In this document: positions 1 through 11,527 of the stretch, piece by piece
How the letters are laid out: each line of letters starts with the position of its first letter
Position numbering within the stretch: the first letter of the stretch is position 1
NCBI RefSeq assembly: GCF_034190915.1
Contig: NW_026947489.1
Location: forward strand, 62,558,001 to 62,622,000
Reading direction: 5' to 3'
DNA: 64,000 bases
DNA from: Cavia porcellus
Lineage: Eukaryota; Chordata; Mammalia; Rodentia; Caviidae
Notes under the pieces: generated by a model
What the model was told of the DNA's origin: nothing
The model's database searches: none
Seen by the model: the letters and a program-made list of their open reading frames with translations, nothing else
Position numbers and translations under genes: made by a program

Positions 1-643
1 TTCATACCTTCAGTGTAAGAAAAGGGGTAACTGTGGTTGTAATGCCTGGAAAAGCAGAATGCTTGCTCTTTGGAGTGTTAGAATGTGTTCTCCATGTGAC
101 GATAGTAAACGCTATCTCTGTTCAGTAGTGTAGCTTCCAGAGTCCATGTGCCATCACCATCATGGCCTGTGTTGGTGGAACTCTGCATGCTGTTACACAC
201 AGAATGAGCTCCGTGACTCTATCCTTCTATGGACTAATACAGTCAGACACATCTACTATGACTTTACTATCACTCTGTGCCTGTTTCTTTTCATACACAA
301 ATTCCTTTCTTTACCAACACTAATGCTTTTTGAGTTAACGTATTAATAACTCTGGCAACTTAGGCTCTCCTCCTGTAGCTTTTGTGATGATACTATCCAG
401 AAAAGAAAATAAAGTCTCTTATATATGTAGTTCTCACTAACTGGACTGCTCATTTGTCATTGTACAATTCTTTTAGTGTATATGAGAAAAATCGTACCTG
501 TGTGTAGCAGCATGGCATGCTAATTTTAATATTCCACAGCATAATGATTCTAAGATTGAATCTCACTATTTGAGGAACAAAAATGTGAAAGATACAATTA
601 ACAATGTGCTTGGATAAAAGTTTATCATTAAAATATATTTTCC
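1..643. other. Unrecognised non-coding sequence left of L1-A
   Basis: No transposon protein, SINE or host exon was recognised in this AT-rich stretch. The short open frames have no recognisable domain or splice context. It serves as the left flank of L1-A; no target-site duplication could be seen because the other end of L1-A is lost. Confidence 0.5.
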
Positions 644-644
644 A

Positions 645-832
645 GGTTCCCTGCCTTAATGGTGAGTGGAGCAGCAGCGGCGTGGAATCCCGCCCCAGCC
701 TGGGGGAACTCTCTTCCTGGCTTGGGGGCCAGGCCATGGTTCCCTGCCGGGTCCAGTGAGTGGTGCCACCGCAGGGAACCCCATCCCAGGCTGGCAAAAC
801 TCTCTCCCACACTTAGAACAACACTTGAAGCT
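645..832 (+). repeat. Two tandem ~94-bp units in the L1-A 5' UTR
   Basis: The word GGTTCCCTGCC occurs at 645 and again at 739, 94 bp apart. Each is followed by similar text (GTGAGTGG, then a GGAA..CC..CCCAG..TGG block, then AACTCTCT). The pair lies just upstream of ORF1, where rodent L1 promoters often consist of tandem monomers. The promoter role is inferred. Confidence 0.6.
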
Positions 833-855
833 CAAAAATACAGGAAAACAACAAA

Positions 856-1892
856 ATGAAAGACCAAAATGCAATCTCAAACATCCAGCCCATCCCAAGA
901 AAGCCTAGCAGCCATGTGCATAGAAGAAAACACATGCCACATAACTGAAATACCTGAAATAATAGTAACTGAAATAAAGAAGCAACTCCAGGAAGCCTTA
1001 AAGGAATTCAAACTAGAAATAATCTCTCAGGTAAAAGAAGAAATGATGAAATGAAGGGGATGCTGAACATAGCTAAAGAAGACACAGTTTAAAAACTGAA
1101 GGAATTAAATAAAAGGACAGAATCCCTGGATGAACAATATAAGAAACAAACAGAATACATAAAGCAGATGCAAAGAGATATACAGGAAATCAAAAACTCC
1201 ACTGAAAGTTGTGAAAACCGCCTCAATGAATGTGAAGACAGAATCTCAGACCTCGAAGACAAGATTGCAGCAAGTGAACAGGAAAGGAAAGATCTTTCAA
1301 AAATAACAAGAAATCAGGAAATAACAATTCAACACCTGCAAGACAATGCAAAGCAGAACAACATAAGGTTGATAGGGATAAATGAAAAAGAAGGGGACAA
1401 CATAAAGGACGTCAAGAGGATATTTAGAGAAGTAATAGCTGCAAATTTCCCAAACACGAGATTGGAAAATGATATCAAGATCAATGAAGCATATAGAACT
1501 CCAAATAGCCATAAGCAAAATAAATTTACATCCAGACATATAATAATGAACATCCCAGAAATTGAACAAAAGAATAGAATATTAAAAGCTGTTAGAGAGA
1601 AAAGACAGATCACCTATAAAGGAAAACCTATCAGAATCACAGCAGACTTCTCAGCACAAACAAGGACAAGAAGAGCATGGAGTGAAGCACTTCAGATCCC
1701 AAAGGAAAATGATTTCCAACCTAGACTGATGTACCCTGCAAAACTGTCCTTCAAAATCGATGGACAAAAAGATACTTCCATGACAAAGATTGGCTGAAAA
1801 ACTTCATGATCACCAAGCCAACCCTGCAAAGAATACTGAAAGACAGGCTAGATACATTTAGGAAAGAACCACTAAACAAAGCAGACAATTAA
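856..1892 (+). pseudogene. L1-A ORF1 (ORF1p, RNA-binding chaperone), frameshifted
   Basis: ORF1p is the trimeric RNA-binding protein that packages L1 RNA in the cytoplasm. Two pieces are readable: an N-terminal part (869-1054) and a 209-codon part (1168-1797) containing the coiled-coil end, the RRM (IRLIGINEKEGDN) and the C-terminal domain (SRHIIMNIPEI, then YKGKPIRITADFSAQT). The family has about 330-350 residues, so almost the whole protein is represented but split by frame changes near 860, 1055-1165 and 1795. The 3' limit is the stop at 1890-1892, which matches the ORF1 stop position in L1-B and L1-F. ORF2 starts about 20 bp further on. Confidence 0.85.
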
Positions 1893-1911
1893 ACAGAGCA
1901 GAAAGATAAAG

Positions 1912-4900
1912 ATGCAACAGCAGAAAGATAACATGTCAACAATAAAACAATATATAACAGTTATAACCATGAATGTAAATGGTCTCAATACACCAATTAA
2001 AAAAACCAGACTGGCAGAATGGATCAAGAAACAAAATCCAACCATATGCTGATACAAGAAACCCATCTAACCCAAAAGGATACTCACAGACTGAAAGTCA
2101 AAGGATGGAAAACAATACTTCATGCAACAGGAACCCCACCAAAAAGCGGGGTGGCTATTCTGTTTGCAGACAAAGTGAACTTCAAGCCAATAATGATCAG
2201 AAGGGATAAAGAAGGTAACTACATACTGGTTAGGGGAAAACTCCAAGAGGAAGAGCTATCTAACTTAAATATATATGCACCAAACTCCAGAGCACCCTGT
2301 TATATAAAACAAGTACTAACAGAAATGAAAAACCAAATTAGCAGTAACACAATTCTAACCTGAGATCTTAACACACCATTGACACCAATGGACGGATAAA
2401 CCAGACAGAAAATCAGCAAAGAAATAAAAGGACTGAATCGCACCTGTGAACAAATAGACTTAATAGACATAAACAGAGTATTCCACCAGACAACAACAGA
2501 ATACACATTCTTCTCAGGAGTACATGGGACATTCTCTAAAATAGACCATATATTAACTCACAGAACATATTTAAATAAATGCAAAAGGGTTGAAATTATC
2601 CCTTGCATGCTATCAGACCATAGCGTTATGAAATTAGAAATTAATGATAAAAGATACTGCAAAATTCCCACAAACACATGGAAACTGAATAACACACTCT
2701 TGAGTAATCAGTGGGTCACAGAGGAAATTAAAAAAGAAACTATACCTACAAGAAAATGAAAATACAAATACAACTTAGCGGAATCTGTGGGATGCAATGA
2801 AAGCCATCCTCAGAGGAAAATATATGGCACTGAGTTCCCAAATCAGGAAAACAGAATGAATACAAGTAAATAACCTGATCTTACAGCTCAAAGAGCTAGA
2901 AAAAGAAGAGCAAGTCAAGACCAAAGCCAAAATAAGAGAGGAAATTATAAAAATCAGAGCAGAAATCAATGCAATAGAGACTAAGAAAACAATCTAAAGA
3001 ATCAATGAATCAAAAAGTTGGTTCTTTGAAAGAACAAATAAAACCGATAAGCCCCTAGCCAACCTTGTTTAAAAAAGGGAAGAAAAAGCTCAAATTCATG
3101 CAATAAGAAATGAAAAAAATGAAATCACTACAGACTCTATAGAAATAAAGAAGACCATCAACACCTATTTTGAAATCCTCTACTCTCAAAGGTTTGATAA
3201 CACAGAAGAAATAGACAGATTCTTAGAAACATATGAATTAGCAAAGCTAGCTCAAGAGGATGTAAAACTGCTGAATAACCCAATCTCTATCAAAGAAACT
3301 CAACATGTAATAAATTCCTTACCTACAGAGAAGAGCCCAGGCCCAAATGGATTCACTGCAGAATTCTACAAGAAATACAAGAATTCTACAAGAAATACCC
3401 CCTAAATTTCATTGAAAGACTCTTAGATATAATAAATAGATTCAGTAATATATCTGGATACAAAATCAATACTCAGAAATCAATAGCATTCCTATATACT
3501 AACAACAAAATCACAGAGAGAAATAAGAGAAGTCACACTGTGCACACTAGGAAGCAAAACAGTGAAATATTTAGTAGTTACTCTTATGAAAGAAGTGAAA
3601 GACCTATGCAGGGAAAATTATAATACACTGATAGAAGAAATTGAAGATAATCTCAGAAAATGGAAAGACATCCCTTGCTCATGGATAGGAAGAACAAACA
3701 TTGTGAAAATGGCCATTCTCCCAAAACTGTTATATAGATTCAATGCAATCCCAATGAAAATACTATCAACATACGTTGCAGATCTAGAGAAATCACTCCT
3801 AAAATTCATCTGGAACCAGAAGAGACCAAGAATAGCAAAGGCAATTCTAAGCAGCAAAGCCAAGGCAGGAGGCATCACAATCCCTGACTTCAAGTTATAC
3901 CACAAAGCAACAGTAGTAAAATCAACATGGTGCTGGAGTCAAAACAGATCTGGAGATCAATAGAATAGATTAGAAGATACAACCACAACTACAAACACAC
4001 TCAACCACCTTATCTTTGATAAAGGAGCCAAACAGGTTCACTGGAAGAATGACAGTCTCTTTAATAAATGGTGCTGGAAAAACTGGCTCTCCATTTGCTG
4101 AAAACTAAAGCTGGACCCATGTCTATCACTATGTACTAAATTAAAATCTAAATGGGTCAAAGATCTGAATATTAAAACACAAACACTAAATCTATTGGAA
4201 GACAAATTGGGTAGAAACTTTGAAGACATAGGAGTAGGTAGAGTATTCATGAACAGGACTCAAACTGCACGGGAAATACTTCCCAGAATCAATAGCTGGG
4301 ACCACTTCTTATTAAAAAGTTTCTGCATGTCATGAGAAGTCTCCAGCATAGTAAAAAGAAAACACACACTCGGAAAAGATTATAGTGAACTCTCTCTCAG
4401 ACAAGGGACTTTTGTCTAAAACATATAAAGAATTTAAAAAACTCAGACCCCCAAAATTCAAAGACCTAATCAAAAAATGGGCATCTGAAATGAAAACACA
4501 CTTCTCAGATGAAGAAATACAAATGGCAAATAAATACATGAAAAACTGTTTGTCATCATTGGTCATTAGGGAAATGAAAATTAAAACAACACTGAGATTC
4601 CATCTCACTCCTGAAAGAATTGCCAGGATCAAGAAAACCAACAACAAATGCTGGAGAGGCTGTGGGGAAAAAGGAACTCTCCTACACTTTTGATGGGAGT
4701 GTAGAGTGGTACAACCTTGTGGAGGTCAGTCTGGAGATTTCTCAAAAAAAGGAACAAATGGGATTGGAATTCCCATTTGTTCCAGCTATTCCACTTCTAG
4801 GCATATTCCCAAAAGAACTGAAAGCATCATACCACAGTGATGTATGTGCACCTATGTTTATAGCAGCACAATTTGTAATCGCCAGATCTTGGAAACAACC

Positions 4901-5084
4901 CGTGTCCATCAACTGAGGGATGGATAAAAAGTTGTGGCATTTCTATGCAATGGAGTACTACTCAGTCATAAAGAAAGATCACATTGAGATATTTATTAAT
5001 AAATGGGCTCAGCTTGAAACCATAGTTATAAGTGAAATAAATCAACCTCGCATCTGTGAATACCAAATAGTTTCCCTAGTGTAA
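1912..5084 (+). pseudogene. L1-A ORF2 (endonuclease/reverse transcriptase), RT core deleted
   Basis: ORF2p nicks target DNA and reverse-transcribes L1 RNA. The frame starts MQQQKDNMST and shows the APE endonuclease start (MNVNGLN), but stops and frameshifts follow. At about 3395 the text jumps from the RT entry (GFTAEFYKKYK) directly to the segment after the catalytic motif ([14 protein letters not shown]). Compared with L1-G this omits about 690 bp, including the FADD catalytic box. Later pieces are readable at 3562-3963 (RT thumb and beyond), 4385-4693 (ending in a [13 protein letters not shown] part-CCHC) and 4620-4916. Non-functional. Confidence 0.85.
3359..3398 (+). repeat. 20-bp tandem duplication at the L1-A ORF2 deletion junction
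   Basis: The words GAATTCTACAAGAAATACAA (3361-3380) and GAATTCTACAAGAAATAC (3381-3398) sit head to tail. The ~690-bp RT deletion begins immediately after the second copy. Other L1 copies here have the word only once. Confidence 0.8.
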
Positions 5085-6356
5085 AAAATGATTCAAATAT
5101 ATAAAAGTATGTGGTAACCATGATTCCCCATTATGTGGCCTTGAAGCCTTATAAAGTTTTCACTCATTAATTGGGATGGCTTTTTTCTGGGCTGTTTGAT
5201 ATTATTGCCTGTGTTGCAATGAATAGCTATTTTGAAGAAAACAAGTCATCATAATAGCTAGTGCTGATTTAATACCATCTTGTTTTAAAGCCCCACCAAA
5301 CTATGGCTCTTCTGTCTCCATTGGTTTTATCATGCTGTATCTTGCTGGATTTTATTATATGTGATAGTATAAACAAAAATTGTTATAGGCAAAGAGATAA
5401 ATATAGAAACCATTTTTCCTTTTTATGTTAGCTGGTTCTAAATACCCTACAATGTTTTCATCCACTTGAATGGTTTTACACTGTCTTGATATGTTTGATG
5501 TTATAGTGTACGAAGTTATATTCAACTATTTCAAGGAAAAGGACACTATGGTAACTACTATTAAGTCAGGTTATTTGGTGGTGAAGCACTAGATTGCTGA
5601 AACTGTCATGCTTTAACCTGTAGTGTTATGTTGTTATGTCCTCTTTTATGTCAATCTCTCCCTTATTCATTAAAAAATTATTTAATTATTTTTTATTACT
5701 TCTTTAAACTAAGGGGAAAAATAAAAAAAAATTAGCAGGATATATTATAGTAACTTTTTGATTTCTTATTAACTTGATTTGAAGTCCTATAATACTCCCA
5801 CTATCTTGTTCTGACTGATTAGACTCTGTTCCTTTCTGTATGATAGTATCAAGTATCAGAGTATAGGCAGCTACTTTGAAGGCAATCAGATTCACTATGA
5901 TGCCCATTGTGGTTTGACTATTATCCTCTTTTGAAGTTCTGTAATGTTTACAATGTTTAGGTTTTATTTGTCTTGTTCTCTACTGTTTTATTCAACTTTA
6001 TAATACCTAATGACATAGACAATTCTTCTGAAGGAAGCAAGATGCATTATGGTAACCACTGTTGATAACCTTGTACTCTGTTTTTATATCATGTGCTATG
6101 TCTATCCTTGGTATTGACTGACAGCTTTGTTTTGTCATGTTTAATTTTATTCTCTTCCAAAAAAGTAATAAGATCTATGGGAGAAATAAAACCCAAAATG
6201 TGTAAATTTTGTTGTAATAAAGAGAGGGGGAAAAGTGCCCTAAATGATACAACAACAAGTGTGTTTAGGTGTATTAAATCTATGAACATATTAATGTTTT
6301 TGATAGGATCATTGAACACAACTGTTTGCAGTCTCACTGTTTGAATGTCCACTTTG
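5085..6356 (+). other. 3' UTR of L1-A (long, built of diverged units), truncated
   Basis: Non-coding. It contains four related blocks near 5218-5300, 5500-5590, 5850-5945 and 6000-6085, each with an ACTATTTTGAAG-like core, and a polypurine tract at about 6218-6236 as in other mammalian L1 3' UTRs. The final ~170 bp present in L1-B (6357-6535) is missing. Confidence 0.7.
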
Positions 6357-7525
6357 TTTTTTTTTTAATTTTTATTTAAAAGGAAAAAGAGAAAAAATCA
6401 AAACAAAACAAAGTGATGTAAGGGTACAAGTAATACAGAACTACAAAAAAAAAAACAGTAAGAAATCACCAGTTAATAGATTACATATTATCATCTTAGA
6501 GATAGTTGCTCAAATCACAGTATCAAAGCATACAAAGTGGACATTCAAACAGTGAGACTGCAAACAGTTGTGTTCAATGATCCAACCAAAAACATTAATA
6601 TGGTCAGCTATTTAACACCCCTAAACTCTTGCTGTTGTATCCTTTAGAGCTCTTTTTTTCCCTCTCTTTTTTACAACAAAATCCACACATTTTGGGTTTT
6701 ATTACTCCTTAGTTCTTATTACTTTTTTGGGGGGGGAGAGAATAAAGTCAAATATGGCAAAACAAAGCTGTCAGTCAAAACCAAGGATAGACATAGCACA
6801 TGATGTAAAACAGAGTACAAGGTTATCAACAATGGTTATAAACAATGTCTCTTGTTTCCTTAAAAAGAATTGTCTATCTCATTAGATATTATAAAGTTGA
6901 ACAAAACAGTAGAGAACAAGACCAATAAAACTTAAGCATTGTAAACATTACAGGACTTCCAAAGGAGACAATAGTCAAACCAGAATGGGCATCATAGTGA
7001 ATCTTATTGCCTTCAAAGTAGTTGCCTATACCCTCAAACTTGATACTATCATACAGAATGGAATAGAGTCTAATCAGTCAAAACAAGATAGTGGGAGTAT
7101 TACAGGACTTCAAAACAAGTTAATAGGAAATCAAAAAAGTTACTATTATATATCCTGCTAATTTAAAAAATTTTTCCCCTTAATTAAAAAAACATAAAAA
7201 ATAAATAAATAATTTTTTTAATGAACAAGGGAGAGATTGAGATAAAACAGGACATAACAATATAACAATACAGGTCAAAGCATGACTGTTTCAACAACCT
7301 AGTGCTTCACCACCAAATAAACCGACTTAACAGTAGTTACCATAGTGTCTGTCTTTTTCCTTGAAATATTTGAATAAAACTTCATATACTATAGCTTCAA
7401 ATATTTCCATATCATGAAGCCCAGAATAAAGCCTTTCCGATTAATAAGTGAAAACTTTATAAGGCTTCAAGGCCACATAATGAGGAATCATGATTACCTC
7501 TTTTTTTATATATTTGAATCATTAC
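6357..7525 (-). other. 3' UTR and poly-A region of L1-B
   Basis: Non-coding. It is the reverse-complement counterpart of the L1-A 3' UTR, from the ORF2 stop to the A-rich tail. Its segment 6536-7525 mirrors 5085-6356 of L1-A, giving a long inverted repeat with about 180 bp between the arms. Confidence 0.75.
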
Positions 7526-10500
7526 TTACATTAGGGAAACTATTCAGTATTCACACATGTGAGATTGATTTATTTCACGTATGAGTATGGTCTCAAGCTA
7601 TGCCCATTTATTGTTAAATATCTCAATGTGATCCTTCTTTATAGCTGAATAATACTCCATTGTACAGAAATACCGCAACTTTTTATCCATTCCTCAGTTG
7701 ATGGACACTTCAGTTGTTTCCAAGGTCTGGCAATTACAAATTGTGCTGCTATAAACATAGGTGCTAATATATCACTGTGGTATGATGCTTTCAGTTCTTC
7801 TGGGAATATGCCTAGAAGTGGAATAGCTGGAACAAATGGGATTTCCAATCCCAGCATTGTTTTTTTGTTGTTGTTGTTGTTGTTTTTTTGTTTGTTTGTT
7901 TTTGTTTTTTTATCGGTACCAGGGATGGAACTCATGACCGCCTACTTTGCAAGGCAGGTACTTATGCCGCTGAGCTAAATCCCCAGGCCCCTAATCCCAG
8001 CTTTTTAAGAAATCTCCAGACTGACCTCCACAAAGGCTGCACCAGTGTACACTCCCACCAACAGTGCAGGAGAGTTCCTTTTTCCCCACAGCCTCTCCAG
8101 CATTTGTTGTTGTTGGTTTTCTTGATCCTGGCCATTCTTTCAGGAGTGAGATGGTATCTCAGTGCGGTTTTAATTTGCATTTCTCTAATGACCAATGATG
8201 ATGAACATTTTTTCACGTATTTATTTGCCATTTGCATTTCTTCATCTGAGAAGTGTATATTCATCTCAGATGCCCATTTTTGGATTCGATCTTTGAATTT
8301 TGAGGGTCTGAGTTTTTTTTTAAATTCTTTATATGTTTTAGACAAGAGTCCCTTGTCTGAGAGGGAGTTCACTAAACTCTTTTCCCAGTTTGTGGGTTTT
8401 CTTTTCACTATGCTGGAAATTTCTTTTGACATGCAGAAACTTTTTAATAAGAAGTGGTCCCAGTTATTGATTCTGGGAAGTATTTCCCGTGCGGTTTGAG
8501 TCCTGTTCATGAATACTCTACCTACTCCTATTTCTTCAAGGTTTCTACCCAATTTGTCTTCCAATAGATTTAGTGTTTGTGTTTTAATATTCAGATCTTT
8601 GACCCATTTAGATTTTAATTTAGTACATGGTTATAGACATGGGTCGAGCTTTAGTTTTTGGCAAATGGAGAGCCAGTTTTTCCAGTACCATTTATTAAAG
8701 AGACTGTCGTTCTTCCAGTGAACCTGTTTGGCTCCTTTATCAAAGATAAGGTGGTTGAGTGTGTTTGTAGTTGTGGTTGTATCTTCTAATTTATTCCATT
8801 GATCTTCTGCTCTGTTGTGATTCCAATGCCATGTTGATTTTACTACTGTTGCTTTGTAGTATAACTTCAAGTCAGGGATTTTGATGCCTCCTCCCTTGGC
8901 TTTGCTGCTTAGAATTGCCTTTGCTATTCTTGGTCTCTTCTGGTTCCAGATGAATTTTAGCAGTGATTTCTCTAGATCTATAAGGTATGTTGATGGTATT
9001 TTTATTGGGATTGCATTGAATTTGTATAACAGTTTTGGAGAATGGCCATTTTCACAATGTTTGTTCTTCCTATCCATGAGCAAGGGATGTCTTTCCATTT
9101 TCTGAGATCATCTTCATTTTCATTTTTCAGTGTATTATAATTTTCACTGTATAAGTCTTTCACTTCTTTCATAAGAGTAATTCCTAAATATTTGATTTTT
9201 TTGCTTGCTAATGTGAAGAGTGTAGTTTCTCTTATTTCCCTCTCTGTGATTTTGTTGTTAGTGTATAGGAATGCTATTGATTTCTGAGTACTGATTTTGT
9301 ATCCAGCCACATTGCTGAATTTATTTATTGTATCTAAGAGTCTTCTAATGGAGTTTAGGGGGTCTTCTATGTAGAGTATCATGTCATCTGCAATCAATGA
9401 TAATTTAACTTGTTCTTTTCCTATCTTTACCCCTTTTATTTCTCTCTCTTGCCTAATTGCTCTGGCTAGTACTTCCAGTACTATATTAAATAGGAGTGGT
9501 GGTAAAGGACATCCTTGTCTCGTGCCTGATTTTAAAGTAAAGGCTTTCAATTTTTGGCCATTTAGTATGATGCTGGCTGTTGGTTTGTCATAAATGGCCT
9601 TTATTATATTGAGGTAAAGACCATCTATTCCAATTTTCTGTAAAGTTCTTATCATGAGTGAATGTTGGACCTTATCGAAGGCTTTTTCTGCATCTATAGA
9701 AATGATCATGTGATTCTTATTTTTGGCTTTATTGATATGGTGGATTACATTTATTGATTTACGTATGTTGAACCATCCTTGCATTCCTGGGATGAATTCC
9801 ACTTGATCATGGTGTATAATCTTCTTGATGATTTGCTGCATCCTATTTGCCAATATTTTATTGAGGATTTTTCATCTGTGTTCCTTAGGGAGATCGGTCT
9901 ATAGTTCTCATTTTTAGTTGGGTCTTTCTCAGGTTTTTGTACTAGAGTAATATTTGCTTCCAGGAATGACTTAGGAAGGATTGCTTCCCTTTCTATTTCA
10001 TTGAATAGTTTGAGGAGTGATGACATTAGGTCTTCTTTGTATTTCTTGCAGAACTCTGCAGTGAATCCATCTGGGCCTGGACTCTTCTTTGTAGGTAAGG
10101 ACTTCATTACATTTCCAATTTAATTAAAAGTTTGGGTTATTCAGCACTTTTACATCCTCTTGATCTAGCTTTGGTACTTCATATGTTGCTAAGAATCTGT
10201 CTATTTCTTCTGTGTTATCAAACCTTTGAGAGTAGAGTTTTTTGAAATTTTTGTTGATGATCTTCTTTATTTCTATTGGGTCTGTAGTGATTTCACCTTT
10301 TTCATTTCTTATTGCATGAATTTGAGCTTTTTCTTCCCTTTTTAAAATAAGGTTGGCTAGAGGCTTATCGATTTTATTTATTCTTTCAAAGAACCAACTC
10401 TTTGATTCGTTGCTTCTGTGAATTGTTTTCTTAGTCTCTATTGCATTGATTTCTGGTCTGATTTTTATAATTTCCTCTCTTCTTTTGGCTTTGGGCTTGA

Positions 10501-11508
10501 CTTGCTCTTTTTTTCTAGCTGTTTGAGGTGTAGCATCAAGTTATTTATTTGTATTCATTCTGTTTTCCTGATGTGGGAACTCAGTGCAATAAATTTTCCT
10601 CTGAGGACGTCTTTCATTGCATCGCACAAATTCTGGTAAGTTGTATCTGAATTTTCATTTTCTTTTAGGTATTGTTTAATTTCTTCTTTAGTTTCTTCTG
10701 TGACCCACTGATTACTCAAGAGTGTGTTATTCAGTTTCCCTGTGTTTGCGGGATTTTTGCAGTATCTTTTATCATTAATTTCTAATTTCAGAGTGCTATG
10801 ATCCTATAACATGCAAGGGATGATTTCAACTCTTTTGCATTTGTTTAAATATGTTCTGTGAGCTAATATATGGTCTATTTTAGAGAATGATCCATGTACT
10901 GCTGAGAAGAATGTGTATTCTGATGTTGTTGGGTGGAACATTCTGTATATGTCTATCAAATCCATTTGTTTGCAGGTGTGATTCAGTTCTGTTATTTCTT
11001 TGCTCCTCTTCTGTCTGGTTGACCTGTCCCTTGGTGTCAATGGCGTATTAAGGTCTCCTGTTACAATTGTGTTACTGATAATTTGAGTTTTCATTTCTGT
11101 TAATAGTTGTTTTATATAACTGGGTGCTCTGGAGTTTGGTGCATATATGTTTAAGATAGTTATCTCTTCCTCTTGGAATTTTCCCCTTACGAGTATGTAG
11201 TGGCCTTCTTTGTCCTTTATGGTCATTGTTGGTTTCAAGTTGATGTTGTCTGCAAACAGAATGGCTACTCCTGCATTTTTTTGGATTCCTGCTGCATGAA
11301 GTATTGTTTTCCATCTTTTGACTTTCAGTCTGTGAGTATCCTTCTGGGTTAGATGGGTTTCCTGTAAACAGCATATGGTTGGATTTTGTTTCTTGATCCA
11401 TTGTGCTAGTCTGTTTCTTTTGATTGGTGCATTGAGACCATTTACATTAATGTTTATTACTGTTAAGTGCTGGTTTATTGTAGGAATGTTATCTCTCTGC
11501 TGTTGCAT
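7526..11508 (-). pseudogene. L1-B ORF2 (APE endonuclease + reverse transcriptase + CCHC), lightly damaged
   Basis: Domains in order: (1) endonuclease, readable from the start Met (11508) for 234 residues, with NVNGLN at residues 21-26, QET at 49-51, NIYAPN, GDLNTPL and SKIDHIL; a stop at about 10804 replaces the Ser of the expected SDH motif. (2) RT in two pieces (10107-9751 with [11 protein letters not shown]; 9853-9002 with [12 protein letters not shown] and RQGCP); the catalytic box reads IADD instead of FADD at 9383-9394. (3) C-terminal pieces (9098-8631, 8564-7962) with an intact zinc knuckle C-x3-C-x7-H-x4-C. A SINE (7856-7992) interrupts the end, and the last residues lie at 7855-7526. 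Expected length is about 1,270 residues. Non-functional, but relatively young judging from the few lesions. Confidence 0.9.
7856..7992 (-). mobile_element. ID-like SINE (tRNA-derived head) inserted in L1-B ORF2
   Basis: On the minus strand the head reads GGGATTTAGCTCAGCGGCAT (A-box-like region), continues through a CCTGCCTTGCAAAG stretch to a B-box-like GAGTTCCATCC, and ends in a long A/C-rich tail (T/G-rich on + at 7858-7911). AATCCCAGC flanks it at 7847-7855 and 7993-8001, a 9-bp target duplication, and the L1 text is continuous when the segment is removed. The head resembles rodent ID elements, which derive from tRNA-Ala or BC1. It inserted after L1-B. Confidence 0.85.
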
Positions 11509-11527
11509 CTTTATCTTTCTGTTCTGT

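Larger units (their letters stand above)
644..6356 (+). mobile_element. L1-A: nearly full-length LINE-1, 3' end cut off by L1-B
   Basis: In order: a GC-rich 5' UTR with about two tandem units (645-832), ORF1 (about 856-1892), ORF2 (about 1912-5084, with the RT core deleted) and about 1.27 kb of 3' UTR. The 3' UTR stops abruptly at 6356, just after the segment that in other copies lies about 170 bp before the poly-A; the minus-strand L1-B tail begins there. No poly-A or target duplication remains, so the 3' end was lost at the junction. Frameshifts and stops in both ORFs show it is dead. Confidence 0.9.

Noticed and set aside
1297..1613. Minus-strand open frames opposite L1-A ORF1 (and similar ones opposite every L1 ORF1/ORF2)
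   Set aside because: They are antisense shadows of L1 coding sequence, rich in Phe/Leu/Ile because the sense strand is A-rich. No independent domain or conservation signal.
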